From contig NZ_JACIET010000001.1 of NCBI RefSeq assembly GCF_014197015.1, forward strand, positions 1,922,001 to 1,986,000: DNA of 64,000 nt. The letters are read 5' to 3'. The position numbers were made by a program, and so were the translations under genes. Positions 29,868-39,954 of the stretch are shown one piece after another (the first letter of the stretch is position 1; the number at the start of each line of letters is the position of its first letter). The stretch comes from Niveibacterium umoris (lineage in GTDB: Bacteria > Pseudomonadota > Gammaproteobacteria > Burkholderiales > Rhodocyclaceae). Below the pieces are notes generated by a model. That model saw nothing but the letters and a program-made list of their open reading frames with translations. It was not told where the DNA came from and did no database searches.

Positions 29868-32723
29868 ATGGAACTCGCAAAGAGCTTCGAGCCCGCCGAG
29901 ATCGAACGGCGCTGGTACGCAAACTGGGAACAGTCGGGCTACTTCAAGGCCGGTCTGGACAAGTCCAACCCCGACGCCTTCTGCATCCTGCTGCCGCCGC
30001 CCAATGTCACAGGCACGCTGCACATGGGCCACGGCTTCAACCAGACGGTGATGGATGCGCTTACCCGCTACCACCGCATGCTGGGCCACAACACGCTGTG
30101 GCAGCCGGGCACCGACCACGCCGGCATCGCCACGCAGATCGTCGTCGAGCGCCAGCTCGATGCACAGGGCGTGTCGCGCCACGATCTGGGCCGCGAGAAG
30201 TTCCTCGATAAGGTGTGGGAGTGGAAGGAATACTCCGGCAACACCATCACCCAGCAGATGCGCCGCCTCGGCACCTCGCCGGACTGGGGCCGCGAGCGCT
30301 TCACGATGGACGCCGGGCTCTCGAAGATCGTCACCGAGACCTTCGTGCGCCTCTACCGCGAGGGCCTGATCTACCGCGGCAAGCGCCTCGTGAACTGGGA
30401 CCCGAAGCTGCACACCGCGGTGTCGGATCTGGAAGTGGTGTCCGAAGAGGAAGACGGCTTCCTGTGGCACCTGCAGTACCCGCTCACCGACGGCAGCGGT
30501 TCGCTCACCGTGGCCACCACGCGCCCGGAAACCATGCTCGGCGACACCGCCGTGATGGTGCACCCGGAAGATGAGCGCTACGCCCACCTGATCGGCAAGA
30601 CGGTCACGCTGCCGCTGGTTGGCCGCGAAGTGCCGATCATTGCCGACGAGTATGTGGACCGCGAATTCGGCACTGGCGTCGTCAAGGTCACGCCCGCGCA
30701 CGACCAGAACGACTACCAGGTTGGCCTGCGCCACAAGCTGCCGATGATCATCGTGCTGACCCTCGAAGGGAAGATTCCCTCCGACGGCACCGTGGTCATC
30801 AACGGCCAGATCAGCGCTGCCACGCAGCTGCCCGGCGAACTCGCCGGCCTCGACCGCTTCGAGGCACGCAAGCAGGTCGTCGCCGGCTTCGAAGCGCTGG
30901 GCCTGCTGGGCGAAGTGAAGCCGCACAAGCTGATGGTGCCGCGCGGCGACCGGACCGGCGTCGTCATCGAGCCGATGCTCACCGACCAGTGGTTCGTCGC
31001 AATGAGCAAGGCAGGCCCGGACGGCAAGAGCATCGCTGGCAAGGCGCTCGAATGCGTGGCCTCGGGAGAAATCAAGTTCGCGCCCGAGAACTGGGTGAAC
31101 ACCTACAACCAGTGGCTCAACAACATCCAGGACTGGTGCATCTCTCGCCAACTGTGGTGGGGCCACCAGATCCCGGCGTGGTACGGCGACGACGGCCAGC
31201 TCTACGTCGCCCATGACGAAGCGGAAGCGAGAGCGCTCGCCGCGGCCGACGGTTACAAAGGCCTGCTGCGTCGTGACGACGACGTGCTCGACACCTGGTA
31301 CTCGTCCGCCCTGTGGCCCTTCAGCACCCTGGACTGGACGCCCGAGTGGCCGGCCCAGTCCAACGACGCGCTCGACCTCTACCTGCCCTCGTCGGTGCTG
31401 GTCACCGGCTTCGACATCATCTTCTTCTGGGTGGCGCGCATGGTCATGATGACCAAGCACATCACCGGCAAGATCCCGTTCAAGACCGTGTACGTGCACG
31501 GTCTGGTACGCGACGCCGAAGGCCAGAAGATGAGCAAGTCCAAAGGCAACGTGCTCGATCCGATCGACCTGATCGACGGCATCAAGCTCGACGACCTCGT
31601 CGCCAAGCGCACCACCGGGCTGATGAACCCGAAGCAGGCCGCGCAGATCGAGAAGAAGACGCGCAAGGAATACCCGGACGGCATTCCCGCCTTCGGTACC
31701 GACGCGCTGCGCTTCACCTTCGCCAGCCTCGCCACGCTGGGCCGCGACATCAAGTTCGACATGCAGCGCTGCGAGGGCTACCGCAACTTCTGCAACAAGC
31801 TGTGGAACGCCACGCGCTTCGTGCTGATGAACACCGAGGGCAAGGACTGCGGCCTGAACGAGCACGCGCCGAGCGAGTGCGACGGCAGCTACCTCGCATT
31901 TTCGGATGCCGACCGCTGGATCGTCTCGCGCCTGCAGCGTGCCGAAGCCGCCGTCGCGCAGCACTTTGCCGACTTCCGCCTCGACCTGCTCTCGAGCGAG
32001 ATCTACACGCTGGTGTGGGACGAGTACTGCGACTGGTACCTCGAACTCGCCAAGGTACAGATCAACACCGGCAACGAAGCGCAGCAGCGCGCCACGCGCC
32101 GCACCCTGCTGCGGGTGCTGGAGACCATCCTGCGTCTGGCGCACCCGGTGATCCCCTTCATCACCGAGGAGCTGTGGCAGACCGTGGCCCCGCTCGCCAG
32201 CAAGAAGGACGCCGAGAGCCTGTGCCTGGTCGCCTACCCGTGCGCCAATCTCGAGCGCATCGACGCCAAGGCCGAGGCCCGCATCGAGCAGCTCAAGGCG
32301 CTGGTCAGCGCAGTGCGCAGCCTGCGTGGCGAGATGAGCCTGTCGCCCGCGCAGAAGGTGCCGCTGATCGTCGCCGGCCCGGTGGCCGACGTCGAAGCCT
32401 TCGCACCCTACCTGACCGCGCTCGGCAAACTGGAGAGTGTGGCGGCTGCGGGCGATGCCCTGCCACCCTCGCCCGCCCCGGTGCAGATCGTCGGCGACTT
32501 CCGCCTGATGCTGAAGATCGAGATCGACATCGCCGCCGAACGCGAGCGCATTACGAAGGAAATCACGCGCATCGAGGGCGAAGTGGTAAAGGCGAACGCC
32601 AAGCTGTCGAACGAGAGTTTCGTCGCCCGCGCGCCCGCTGCAGTCGTTGAGCAGGAGCGCAAGCGCCTGAGCGACTTCGATGCGACGCTGGTCAAGCTCC
32701 GCGAACAGCTCGGGCGCCTCTGA
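29868..32723 (+). CDS. valS: Valyl-tRNA synthetase
   Basis: ValS charges tRNA-Val. The 951-residue class I synthetase has HMGHGF (the HIGH motif), at about residues 53-58, and [16 protein letters not shown] (the KMSKS motif) near residue 555. Between them lies the large CP1 editing domain, with [19 protein letters not shown] and [16 protein letters not shown]. The C-terminal 65 or so residues form the tRNA-binding coiled coil ([20 protein letters not shown]). The ATG at 29868 (MELAKSF) was chosen; a frame extension upstream covers the TATAAT box. Ends at a strong terminator. Confidence 0.98.
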   Translation: MELAKSFEPAEIERRWYANWEQSGYFKAGLDKSNPDAFCILLPPPNVTGTLHMGHGFNQTVMDALTRYHRMLGHNTLWQPGTDHAGIATQIVVERQLDAQGVSRHDLGREKFLDKVWEWKEYSGNTITQQMRRLGTSPDWGRERFTMDAGLSKIVTETFVRLYREGLIYRGKRLVNWDPKLHTAVSDLEVVSEEEDGFLWHLQYPLTDGSGSLTVATTRPETMLGDTAVMVHPEDERYAHLIGKTVTLPLVGREVPIIADEYVDREFGTGVVKVTPAHDQNDYQVGLRHKLPMIIVLTLEGKIPSDGTVVINGQISAATQLPGELAGLDRFEARKQVVAGFEALGLLGEVKPHKLMVPRGDRTGVVIEPMLTDQWFVAMSKAGPDGKSIAGKALECVASGEIKFAPENWVNTYNQWLNNIQDWCISRQLWWGHQIPAWYGDDGQLYVAHDEAEARALAAADGYKGLLRRDDDVLDTWYSSALWPFSTLDWTPEWPAQSNDALDLYLPSSVLVTGFDIIFFWVARMVMMTKHITGKIPFKTVYVHGLVRDAEGQKMSKSKGNVLDPIDLIDGIKLDDLVAKRTTGLMNPKQAAQIEKKTRKEYPDGIPAFGTDALRFTFASLATLGRDIKFDMQRCEGYRNFCNKLWNATRFVLMNTEGKDCGLNEHAPSECDGSYLAFSDADRWIVSRLQRAEAAVAQHFADFRLDLLSSEIYTLVWDEYCDWYLELAKVQINTGNEAQQRATRRTLLRVLETILRLAHPVIPFITEELWQTVAPLASKKDAESLCLVAYPCANLERIDAKAEARIEQLKALVSAVRSLRGEMSLSPAQKVPLIVAGPVADVEAFAPYLTALGKLESVAAAGDALPPSPAPVQIVGDFRLMLKIEIDIAAERERITKEITRIEGEVVKANAKLSNESFVARAPAAVVEQERKRLSDFDATLVKLREQLGRL

Positions 32724-32741
32724 CCACCATCTGCGAGAACG

Positions 32742-32772
32742 AAAAACGGCGCCTCACCGCGCCGTTTTTTTT
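32742..32772. terminator. Bidirectional terminator after valS
   Basis: Stem ACGGCGC/GCGCCGT with a 6-base loop (32746-32765), flanked by AAAAA on the left and TTTTTTTT on the right. It serves valS on the plus strand and the convergent small secreted-protein gene on the minus strand. Confidence 0.93.
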
Positions 32773-32787
32773 GCGAGCCTCAGGCGC

Positions 32788-33111
32788 TTACTTGGCCCAG
32801 CGCCCGGTATCCGAACAGGAATACTCGTCACCGGTCCAGCGCTTGAAGCGATAGACCCGACGGTTGTCGTTTGCGTCGTAGTAGGTGAGTGAATCCGGTC
32901 GCGCAGCCTTCTTGGAGTCGAGAATCCAGCGCCCGTCAGCGCGGGTGAGCGACTGCTTGCCGGCGTCCAGCGAGATTGTCGCCGGGAGCTTCGCACAGTC
33001 ATCCGTCGCTTTCTTCTTCTGCTCCTCAGCCGCAGCAGCCGGGGCCGCAACAACGCCGACCAGGATCAATCCCGCCAAGCTTACGCGCAGCTTCGTCGAG
33101 GTATCACGCAT
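32788..33111 (-). CDS. Small secreted protein of unknown function
   Basis: A 107-residue protein with a signal peptide (residues about 1-27, LRVSLAGLILVGVVAAPAAAA), followed by a Lys-rich linker. The mature domain has two cysteines (DDCAKLPATISL and DEYSCSDTGRWAK) that could form a disulfide. The segment RADGRWILDSKKAARPDSLTYYDAN looks like a small beta domain; I do not recognise a named family. The ATG at 33111 follows GGAGGAGCAAGGAA, a strong Shine-Dalgarno. It lies between the valS terminator and the M16 protease gene. Confidence 0.78.
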   Translation of the reverse strand: MRDTSTKLRVSLAGLILVGVVAAPAAAAEEQKKKATDDCAKLPATISLDAGKQSLTRADGRWILDSKKAARPDSLTYYDANDNRRVYRFKRWTGDEYSCSDTGRWAK

Positions 33112-33191
33112 TTCCTTGCTCCTCCAATCTGGTTGCTGAACGAGCGGCAGTCCCGGCGCTCCTTGCAGAACGCGGACCTGCGCGCCACACC

Positions 33192-35990
33192 TCACTTCGC
33201 CGTAGTCGAAGGCGGCGCAAAGTCCCCCGCGACTACCTTCACGAGACGACCCGCATCGAAGTAATGACGAATCACCCGGTTGATCTGCTCGAGCGTCACC
33301 GATTCGAGCTGCGCCTCGCGCAAGCGTTCGAAATCCATTGTGCGTCCGAGATCCAGCTGCAGCGCGAGCAGCCCGGCAAGCCCCGCATCCCGCGTACGCG
33401 CGAGGCGTCGCTCCTGCATCAATCCGGCACGGGCCTCCTGCAATTCCGCTTCGCTCACCCCTTCGCGGACGAATAGCGCGAACTCTTCGTCCATCGCCGA
33501 ACGCACACGGTCCAGATATTGTGGCGCGTAGATTGCGTACATCACAAGGCCTGCATTGGCCTCATGGGGGCTGGACTGCAGCATCGCACCGACGCCGTAG
33601 CTGAGCCCCTCCTTCTGGCGCAAGCGATCCGCCAGCCGGCTCTTCAATCCGCTTCCACCGCCAAGAATCTGTGTGGCCAGCACCGCCGCGGGGAAGTCTT
33701 CCGCGTCATCCCGCAGCGGTATCGACGCGCCCGACATCAGGAAGGCGTTGGCCTTTTCCGGCGCATTGAGCCTGATTTCGGTGGGCGTGCGCTCGCGATA
33801 GGGATGCGGCACGCGGGCGAAGGCCTGTGCGCTGCTCCAGTGTCCAAAGAGGCGCGACAATTGCTCGGCAGCGGCAGGCGCATCGAAGTCGCCAACCAGC
33901 GCGATGCGGGCATGGTTGGCGCCGTAGAAGCGCGCATGAAATTGCTTCAGCGCAGCGGGCGTAACCGCGCGCGTATCCGCAATCTCCTCGTCCAGCGTGC
34001 CGATATAGCGCACATCGCCCTTCGGCCAGGGATTCTCGTAGCGCCCCATTGCGCGCGTCGCCATGGCTTGTGGCTCACGCCGCCCCGCTTCGAGGGCTGC
34101 GATTGTCTCGGTCTGCAATTGGCGCAGCTCGTTCGCGGAAAACACGGGCCGCCGCAGGATGCCCTCGAGCAGACCAAGGAAACTCGCGAGCTTGTCGCGT
34201 CGCGTCTCGAAGTCGATCACCACCGCGTTACCGTCCTGCGCCGAGATGGCCAGCTGCGCCTTGAGGCCCTCGAGCGCGTCGGCGATCTGCTGGCGCGAGC
34301 GGCCGACAGACCCACGGCTGAGCATTTCGGCAGTGAAGTCCGCCACGGTTTCGAGTCCCTTCAAGGACTCCGCGGTGCCCATGCCCAGCACGATCCGGCC
34401 ATTCACGGTCTGGCCGCGATTACGCTTGGGCAGCAGCGCGAGCTTTGCGCCGTTGGGCAACACGCTGCGTGAAACGCGGGCCTCGATCGCGTCGGGTGCA
34501 GGGTCAAAAGCCTCGCCGCTTTGCTGCGCAGCCTTGCCGACGTAGCCTGTGAGCGTGACACCCAGATCCGGCGTGGCCGGCACTTCAACGCGCACGGGCT
34601 TGTCGGTCGGCACAAACAACCCGAAGGTGCGGTTGGAGGCCTTGAAATAGGTCTGTGCCACACGCTGCACATCGGCCAGGCTGACTTGCTCGATCCGGTC
34701 CCGCCCCAGAAAGAACAGGCGCCAGTCACCCAGCGCGATGGCTTCCGACAAGGCGACACCGAAGTGCTCCGGATCGTTCATCGTCTTCTCGAATCCGTTC
34801 AGCAGCGCGGTACGCGCCCGCTCGACTTCGGCCGCTGTCACCGGTTTGCGCGCGAGCCCTTCGACGACATCCAGCAAAACCTTGCGCGCCTCGTCGCGCG
34901 ACTGCTGTTTTGTCAGCTGCGCAAAGAAGGTCATGTAACCGGGCTCGGCAAGTTCGAAGTTCCAGGCGCTGACGCTCGCCGCCTTGTGGCCTTCCACCAG
35001 CGCCTTGTGCAGGCGGCCGCTTGGCGCGTCGCCAAGAATGAAGGACAGCACGGACAGCGCCGCCGTGTCGGGGTGCGCGCCGGCCGGCACGTGATACAGC
35101 GCGCCGATCATCTGGATATCGCCCACCCGGCTCAGCGTGACTTCACGCGCGCCGTCCTGCGCGGGCTCCCGCGTCCATGTCGGCACGAGCGCGCGCTGCG
35201 GGCGCGCAATGCGGCCGAAGGTATCCACCACCGTCTGCAAGGTCCGGGCGGCGTCGAACTTGCCGGCAATGGTCAGCACCGCGTTATCCGGCTGGTAATA
35301 GCGGCGGTAGAAGGCTTGCAGGTTTTCGATGCGCACGCCCTCGACGTCGCTGCGCGCGCCAATGGTCGATTTGCCGTAGCTGTGCCACTGGTAGGCCGCC
35401 GCAGCCATCTTCTCCCACAGGATCTGGCTCGGGTCGTTTTCGCCGGATTCCATTTCATTGCGCACGACCGTCATCTCTGAATCGAGGTCCTCCTTCGCAA
35501 TGAAGGAATTGACCATGCGATCGGCTTCCATGCGGAGCGCCCAATCGAGGTTGTCGTCGGAAGCCGAGAAGGTTTCGTAGTAGTTGGTGCGGTCGAACCA
35601 GGTCGTTCCGTTCATCTGCATGCCACGGCGCTTGAACTCGGCATCGATGGTGTTGCCGGGAAAGCCCTTGGAGCCCTTGAACATCAGGTGTTCGAGCAGG
35701 TGCGCCATGCCGGTTTCGCCATAGTGCTCGTAGCGAGAGCCGACCAGATAGGTGATGTTGACGGTTGTCGTCGGCTTGCTCTCGTCCGGCGCCAGCAGAA
35801 CGCGCAAGCCGTTCGCAAGGCGGTACTCGGTGATGCCTTCGACTGCGGCAACCCGTGCAAGGGATTCGCTTGCCGCGACCGTGATCGCTTGCGTCGATGC
35901 CGTATCGGCAGGCGCAGCCGCCCACAGCGAACCGACCATCAACCCGGCGCATAGCGCGAATGCAAGGCTGCGCATGAGATTCAAAGGCAT
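33192..35990 (-). CDS. M16 family zinc metalloprotease, two-domain periplasmic type
   Basis: A 932-residue member of the pitrilysin (M16) family, with a signal peptide (about residues 5-26). The first half holds the inverted zinc site HLLEH at residues 97-101 (HxxEH), with GSRYEHYGETGMAH before and LMFKGSKGFPGNTIDAEF after. The second half is the catalytically dead partner domain, so a full clamshell is encoded in one chain (like E. coli PqqL rather than separate alpha/beta subunits). Substrate unknown; probably degrades periplasmic peptides. Start ATG at 35990 (MPLNLM) or 35975. Confidence 0.9.
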   Translation of the reverse strand: MPLNLMRSLAFALCAGLMVGSLWAAAPADTASTQAITVAASESLARVAAVEGITEYRLANGLRVLLAPDESKPTTTVNITYLVGSRYEHYGETGMAHLLEHLMFKGSKGFPGNTIDAEFKRRGMQMNGTTWFDRTNYYETFSASDDNLDWALRMEADRMVNSFIAKEDLDSEMTVVRNEMESGENDPSQILWEKMAAAAYQWHSYGKSTIGARSDVEGVRIENLQAFYRRYYQPDNAVLTIAGKFDAARTLQTVVDTFGRIARPQRALVPTWTREPAQDGAREVTLSRVGDIQMIGALYHVPAGAHPDTAALSVLSFILGDAPSGRLHKALVEGHKAASVSAWNFELAEPGYMTFFAQLTKQQSRDEARKVLLDVVEGLARKPVTAAEVERARTALLNGFEKTMNDPEHFGVALSEAIALGDWRLFFLGRDRIEQVSLADVQRVAQTYFKASNRTFGLFVPTDKPVRVEVPATPDLGVTLTGYVGKAAQQSGEAFDPAPDAIEARVSRSVLPNGAKLALLPKRNRGQTVNGRIVLGMGTAESLKGLETVADFTAEMLSRGSVGRSRQQIADALEGLKAQLAISAQDGNAVVIDFETRRDKLASFLGLLEGILRRPVFSANELRQLQTETIAALEAGRREPQAMATRAMGRYENPWPKGDVRYIGTLDEEIADTRAVTPAALKQFHARFYGANHARIALVGDFDAPAAAEQLSRLFGHWSSAQAFARVPHPYRERTPTEIRLNAPEKANAFLMSGASIPLRDDAEDFPAAVLATQILGGGSGLKSRLADRLRQKEGLSYGVGAMLQSSPHEANAGLVMYAIYAPQYLDRVRSAMDEEFALFVREGVSEAELQEARAGLMQERRLARTRDAGLAGLLALQLDLGRTMDFERLREAQLESVTLEQINRVIRHYFDAGRLVKVVAGDFAPPSTTAK

Positions 35991-36072
35991 GAGATGTCCA
36001 GGAAACGATCGGAAACGCGCAGTCAGCAGTGGCAAGCCATGCTGTTCCTGCGCGAGATGGCGCTGAAATCAG

Positions 36073-36303
36073 CTACTTGCTGCGAATGATGAACTCGAAT
36101 TCCCTGGCGGCGTTTTCACCGCTGGATACCAGCTCGTGCCCCGTCTGCCTGCAGAAGGCCTGGAAATCGCGCACTGACCCCGGATCGGTTGCCACCACCC
36201 GCAGCACCTCACCACTGTGCATCTCGGCCAAAGCCTTCTTGGCGCGCAGAATCGGCAACGGACAGTTAAGACCCCGTACATCCAGATCGCGATTGAAATT
36301 CAT
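36073..36303 (-). CDS. TusA-like sulfur carrier (sulfurtransferase) family protein
   Basis: A small protein of about 76 residues with the TusA/SirA pattern LDVRGLNCPLPILRAKKALAE, where the CPxP cysteine carries persulfide sulfur, and later VVATDPGSVRDFQAFCRQTG. Relatives pass sulfur in tRNA thiolation, molybdenum cofactor or sulfur metabolism. The second cysteine (QAFCRQ) is common in this subgroup. ATG at 36303 (MNFNRD) is preferred to the one at 36315. It sits between two metalloprotease genes; no TusBCDE genes are nearby, so the exact partner is unknown. Confidence 0.88.
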   Translation of the reverse strand: MNFNRDLDVRGLNCPLPILRAKKALAEMHSGEVLRVVATDPGSVRDFQAFCRQTGHELVSSGENAAREFEFIIRSK

Positions 36304-36364
36304 CCACGACTCCACAGAGTTGCCATTCAGGCGCCCATTCTAGCGCCCAACATCATCGCCGGTT

Positions 36365-37798
36365 TCAGCGCCGCCTGTCCCGCTCCAGCTCGCGCCGGCG
36401 ATCCTGGAACTCCGCCAGGCGGGCTTCTGCCGCTGCCTTTTCGTACTGGTCACCGTCACGTGCGCGTAGCCCGAGCGACAGTTGCTCGATCGCCGAATCG
36501 ATCGCGCCATGCAGGTAATAAACCTCTGCCTGCGCGCGGTGCTGCGCAAGCCGTTTGCCCAGCGCAGCGTTGGCCTTTGCCAATCGGCTGTATATGCGGT
36601 CGTCCGCAAGATCAAAGCGCAACTGATCCATGGCGGATGCAGCCGCCTCCTTGGGGTGCCCGCCAGCAAGCAGTGCATCGATTTCGCCATAGACGAGCGC
36701 CCGGCTTTGCGGGAAGCGCACCCGCGCGGCGCGCAAGGTCTTGACGGCGGCGTCATTGGCACTGGCCGCCCGTGCCACATCGGCATCGAGGAGTTCAATC
36801 ATCGGACTCTCGAGCCCGATCCGGCGAAGGGCCGCAAGGTCTGCCTGCGCATCCGCTACCTGGTTCAGTTTCAGGTGCGCACGGGCGCGCGAGTACCAAT
36901 GGATCGCGGCCGCGTTGGTGCGTTGCGGCGGCTCGCCGGAATAGCGCAACAGCGTGTCTTGCGGGACTTGCTCAAGGCTTTCGATCTTTGCCTTGACGAG
37001 CGAAAAATCGATCGAGTCGACAACCTGCCGGTAAGGCGTTTGTTGCACCCGGTTCGCGATGTCGCTGATACGTTCGGTGGTCAGCGGGTGCGAACGCAGG
37101 TATGCAAAGGCACCGCTGTCGAACAGCCGGGTCGCGCGATCAAGACGTTCGAAAAAGCTCACCATCTCGCGCGTGTCAAAACCAGCCGCGTCGAGTGCTT
37201 GCAGCCCGATACGGTCAGCCTCGCGTTCAAAATCGCGCGAGTAGGCCAACTGCGCGCTGGCCATCGCCGCCTGCCCGGCCATTACGGTGGCGCCGGCCGC
37301 GTTGCCGCTCGAACGCGACGCAAGAATTGCCAGCACCAGCGAGGCCATCATCATGTAGCCCAGATTCTGTTGCTGCGACAGCATGCGCGCCATGTGCCGC
37401 TGCTGCACGTGGGAAATTTCATGCGCCATCACCGAGGCCAGTTCCGATTCGCTCTGCGCCGCGACGAACAGCCCGGTGTGGAAGTACAGTACGCCACCCA
37501 GGGTTGCGGCGGCGTTGATCGATTTGTCCTGCAGCACGTAGTAGTGGTACGGCTGGCTCGGCGTCGCACTTACTGCCACCAACCGCGAGCCGATCCGGTC
37601 GAGGTAATCCTCGATCTCGGGGTCATCGACATAGCGCGCATCACTGCGGATCTCACGAATGATCGCGGCGCCGATCTGGCGCTCCATCTGCGGCGAGAGG
37701 TCCGCCTGCGCCGAGTCACCCAGGTCCGGCAGCCCTTCGGCGAAGGCGCGCAGCGTGAAGAGAAAGGCCACAAGGCCCGCCAGCAGTCGTCTTTTCAT
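36365..37798 (-). CDS. BepA/YfgC-like M48 metalloprotease with TPR repeats
   Basis: A 477-residue periplasmic protein with a signal peptide (residues 1-20), a M48 protease domain and a C-terminal helical TPR region (about 300-470). The zinc motif HEISH is at residues 126-130, within SELASVMAHEISHVQQRHMARML, with the third ligand region FEREADRIGLQAL. E. coli BepA degrades stalled outer-membrane proteins such as LptD and pairs with the BAM complex. The TPR segments (for example RARAHLKLNQVADAQADLAAL) would bind client or BAM. ATG at 37798 starts a clean signal peptide. Confidence 0.9.
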   Translation of the reverse strand: MKRRLLAGLVAFLFTLRAFAEGLPDLGDSAQADLSPQMERQIGAAIIREIRSDARYVDDPEIEDYLDRIGSRLVAVSATPSQPYHYYVLQDKSINAAATLGGVLYFHTGLFVAAQSESELASVMAHEISHVQQRHMARMLSQQQNLGYMMMASLVLAILASRSSGNAAGATVMAGQAAMASAQLAYSRDFEREADRIGLQALDAAGFDTREMVSFFERLDRATRLFDSGAFAYLRSHPLTTERISDIANRVQQTPYRQVVDSIDFSLVKAKIESLEQVPQDTLLRYSGEPPQRTNAAAIHWYSRARAHLKLNQVADAQADLAALRRIGLESPMIELLDADVARAASANDAAVKTLRAARVRFPQSRALVYGEIDALLAGGHPKEAAASAMDQLRFDLADDRIYSRLAKANAALGKRLAQHRAQAEVYYLHGAIDSAIEQLSLGLRARDGDQYEKAAAEARLAEFQDRRRELERDRRR

Positions 37799-37895
37799 GG
37801 GGGTATGATAGCGGGCCGGCAAAAGCGCCTTCGTTCGAACCTACAGAAGATAACAAATCTTCCCGTTTCGGTTGTCCTTCCCATACGGCCCGACC

Positions 37896-38387
37896 ATGCA
37901 TGACGCGAGCGATTCGCCACTGACCCACTTCAACGCGCAGGGCGAAGCGCATATGGTCGATATCGGCGCCAAGGCCGAAACGACCCGCGTTGCGCGAGTC
38001 CGCGGGCGCATCACGATGCAAGCAGCGACACTCGCACTGATCCTGCGCGGCGACGCGGCCAAGGGCGACGTGCTGGGCATCGCCCGCATCGCCGGCATTC
38101 AGGCGTCCAAGCGCACCTCCGACCTGATTCCGCTGTGTCACCCGATCGCGCTGACGCGGGTCGCCGTCGAATTTCATCCGGACGAATCAGCCTCGGCAGT
38201 CGACGTCGAAGTCCGAGCGGAAACCGTTGGCCGTACCGGCGTCGAGATGGAAGCGCTGACGGCCGCGTCGGTCGCGCTGCTCACCATCTACGACATGTGC
38301 AAAGCGGTGGATCGGGGCATGCAGATCGAGAACATCCGTTTGGTCGAAAAACTTGGCGGCAAGTCGGGCCATTGGCAGCAGGACTGA
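37896..38387 (+). CDS. moaC: Cyclic pyranopterin monophosphate synthase MoaC
   Basis: MoaC completes the first step of molybdenum cofactor synthesis, forming cyclic pyranopterin from the MoaA product. The 163-residue protein starts [20 protein letters not shown] and has the family motifs [19 protein letters not shown] and [24 protein letters not shown], then KLGGKSGHW. The ATG at 37896 has no strong Shine-Dalgarno; the frame is open upstream to 37872 but the length fits here. It is divergent from the BepA-like gene; no other moa genes are nearby. Confidence 0.95.
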   Translation: MHDASDSPLTHFNAQGEAHMVDIGAKAETTRVARVRGRITMQAATLALILRGDAAKGDVLGIARIAGIQASKRTSDLIPLCHPIALTRVAVEFHPDESASAVDVEVRAETVGRTGVEMEALTAASVALLTIYDMCKAVDRGMQIENIRLVEKLGGKSGHWQQD

Positions 38388-38442
38388 ATTTCCACATCCC
38401 GACGTCGCATTCCGGTTCGAACCCAAGTACTCCACGCAGAGC

Positions 38443-39954
38443 ATGAGCCAGGAAATCGAACTCAAACTCGCGCTACCCCGCGAAGCACTACCCGAACTGC
38501 TTGCCCACCCGCTGATCGCAAATGCGCCCGGCGTTGGCGGCGACCATGTGCTGCTGAACACCTATTTCGACACGCCCGGCCTCGAATTGCGCTCACGCAG
38601 GATTGCCGTACGCCTGCGCAAGGAAGGCGAGCGCTGGTTGCAGACGGTGAAGTGCGCGGCCGCCTCGCTCGGCGGCCTGGCGAGTCGGCCGGAATGGGAG
38701 CAGCCCTATCCGGGCGACCGCTTCGACTTCTCCCAGATAGACGTGCCGCAGGTTCGGGACGAGCTCGAGGGTTTCCGTAGTCGGCTTGCGCCCGTCTTTA
38801 CCACCACCTTCCAGCGTGTCACGCGCCGTCTCGAACCGGCGCCCGGCATCGTGATCCTTGCGATGATCGATGACGGCACGATCGAAGCTGGCGGCCGTAC
38901 GATGCCGCTGTGCGAACTCGAGCTGGAACTGGTTTCCGGAGATCCGGGCGAACTCTATGCGCTGGCTACGCAACTCGCTGCCGATGTGCCTCTGTGCCCG
39001 GAAGATGCCAGCAAGGCCCAGCGCGGCTACGAGCTCTACCAGAACCTGAAACCCGCGCCGCGCCGCGCGCGCGCGCTGGTGCTCGACGCCGAGCTGGACG
39101 CAGTCGACGCGTTCCGCCAGATTGCCTATGAAACCCTGGCAATGTGGCAAGCCAACGAGGCGCTCGCCGCACGCCTCGACGACCCGGAATTCATCCACCA
39201 GGCACGCGTCGCCTTGCGACGCATGCGCACCCTGTTCGCCCTGTTCCGGCGCGCATTGCCGAAGTCCATGGTCAAGGAATGGCGGCCTCGGCTCGCCGAA
39301 CTGGCATCCGGACTCGGAGGTGCGCGCAACGCGGACGTCGTGCTGCAGGATCTGCTCTTGCCGATCACCCGCGACGGGCGCGCCGGCGAAGACATCCACC
39401 GCCTGATTGCCGCAGTCGAGGCGCGGCGGAATGCCGAACGTGAAAGCCTGCGCAGTGGCAAGGCCTGGGCGGGGCGAGGCCGCGCACAGCTCGATCTCGC
39501 CGCCGCCCTGCATGCGCTCGACACAACGAGCGGAGTGCCGCTGCACACGCTTGCGCATGACGCGATGCAACGTGTGCGGCGCGACGCACGGGATTGCCTG
39601 AGCGCGGCGGAGGCTGGCGATGTCGCCCAGTTGCACCGCCTGCGCATCGTGCTCAAGCGCCTGCGCTATGGCCTCGATTTCTTCTCGTCACTGTGGCTGC
39701 AGGATCGGGTGTATGCCTACAGTCGCGCACTTGCCGACCTGCAGGAATGCCTTGGCGCCATCAACGATGCCGCGATGGCAAACGTGCTGCTGGCAGACGT
39801 CGCTGCCGGCGACCCGGGGCTTGCAGCGGCACGCGCCTTTGCCGCTGGCTGGCACGCACCGCGCATCGCCCTGCTCCGCGCGCGCGCGCTGGTCGATGCG
39901 GAGGCCCTGCTGAGCAGTCGTGCCCCATGGAAGCAGAAAGGAAAGCGCGAATGA
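38443..39954 (+). CDS. CYTH and CHAD domain protein (inorganic triphosphatase-like)
   Basis: A 503-residue protein. The N-terminal CYTH domain (about 1-210) has the ExExK signature at E4, E6, K8 (SQEIELKL); such domains hydrolyse inorganic triphosphate or bind organic phosphates. The C-terminal CHAD domain (about 225-495) is helical, rich in His and Arg (FIHQARVALRRMRTLFALFR, HRLRIVLKRLRYGLDFF), as in proteins that bind polyphosphate. The E. coli homologue is YgiF. The stop overlaps the sixA start (ATGA), so the two are co-translated. Confidence 0.93.
   Translation: MSQEIELKLALPREALPELLAHPLIANAPGVGGDHVLLNTYFDTPGLELRSRRIAVRLRKEGERWLQTVKCAAASLGGLASRPEWEQPYPGDRFDFSQIDVPQVRDELEGFRSRLAPVFTTTFQRVTRRLEPAPGIVILAMIDDGTIEAGGRTMPLCELELELVSGDPGELYALATQLAADVPLCPEDASKAQRGYELYQNLKPAPRRARALVLDAELDAVDAFRQIAYETLAMWQANEALAARLDDPEFIHQARVALRRMRTLFALFRRALPKSMVKEWRPRLAELASGLGGARNADVVLQDLLLPITRDGRAGEDIHRLIAAVEARRNAERESLRSGKAWAGRGRAQLDLAAALHALDTTSGVPLHTLAHDAMQRVRRDARDCLSAAEAGDVAQLHRLRIVLKRLRYGLDFFSSLWLQDRVYAYSRALADLQECLGAINDAAMANVLLADVAAGDPGLAAARAFAAGWHAPRIALLRARALVDAEALLSSRAPWKQKGKRE

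Noticed and set aside
29832-32144. Very long minus-strand open frame over valS (about 770 codons)
   Set aside because: Fully antisense to a certain valyl-tRNA synthetase; composition is that of a shadow frame with runs of Val/Ala/His/Asp.
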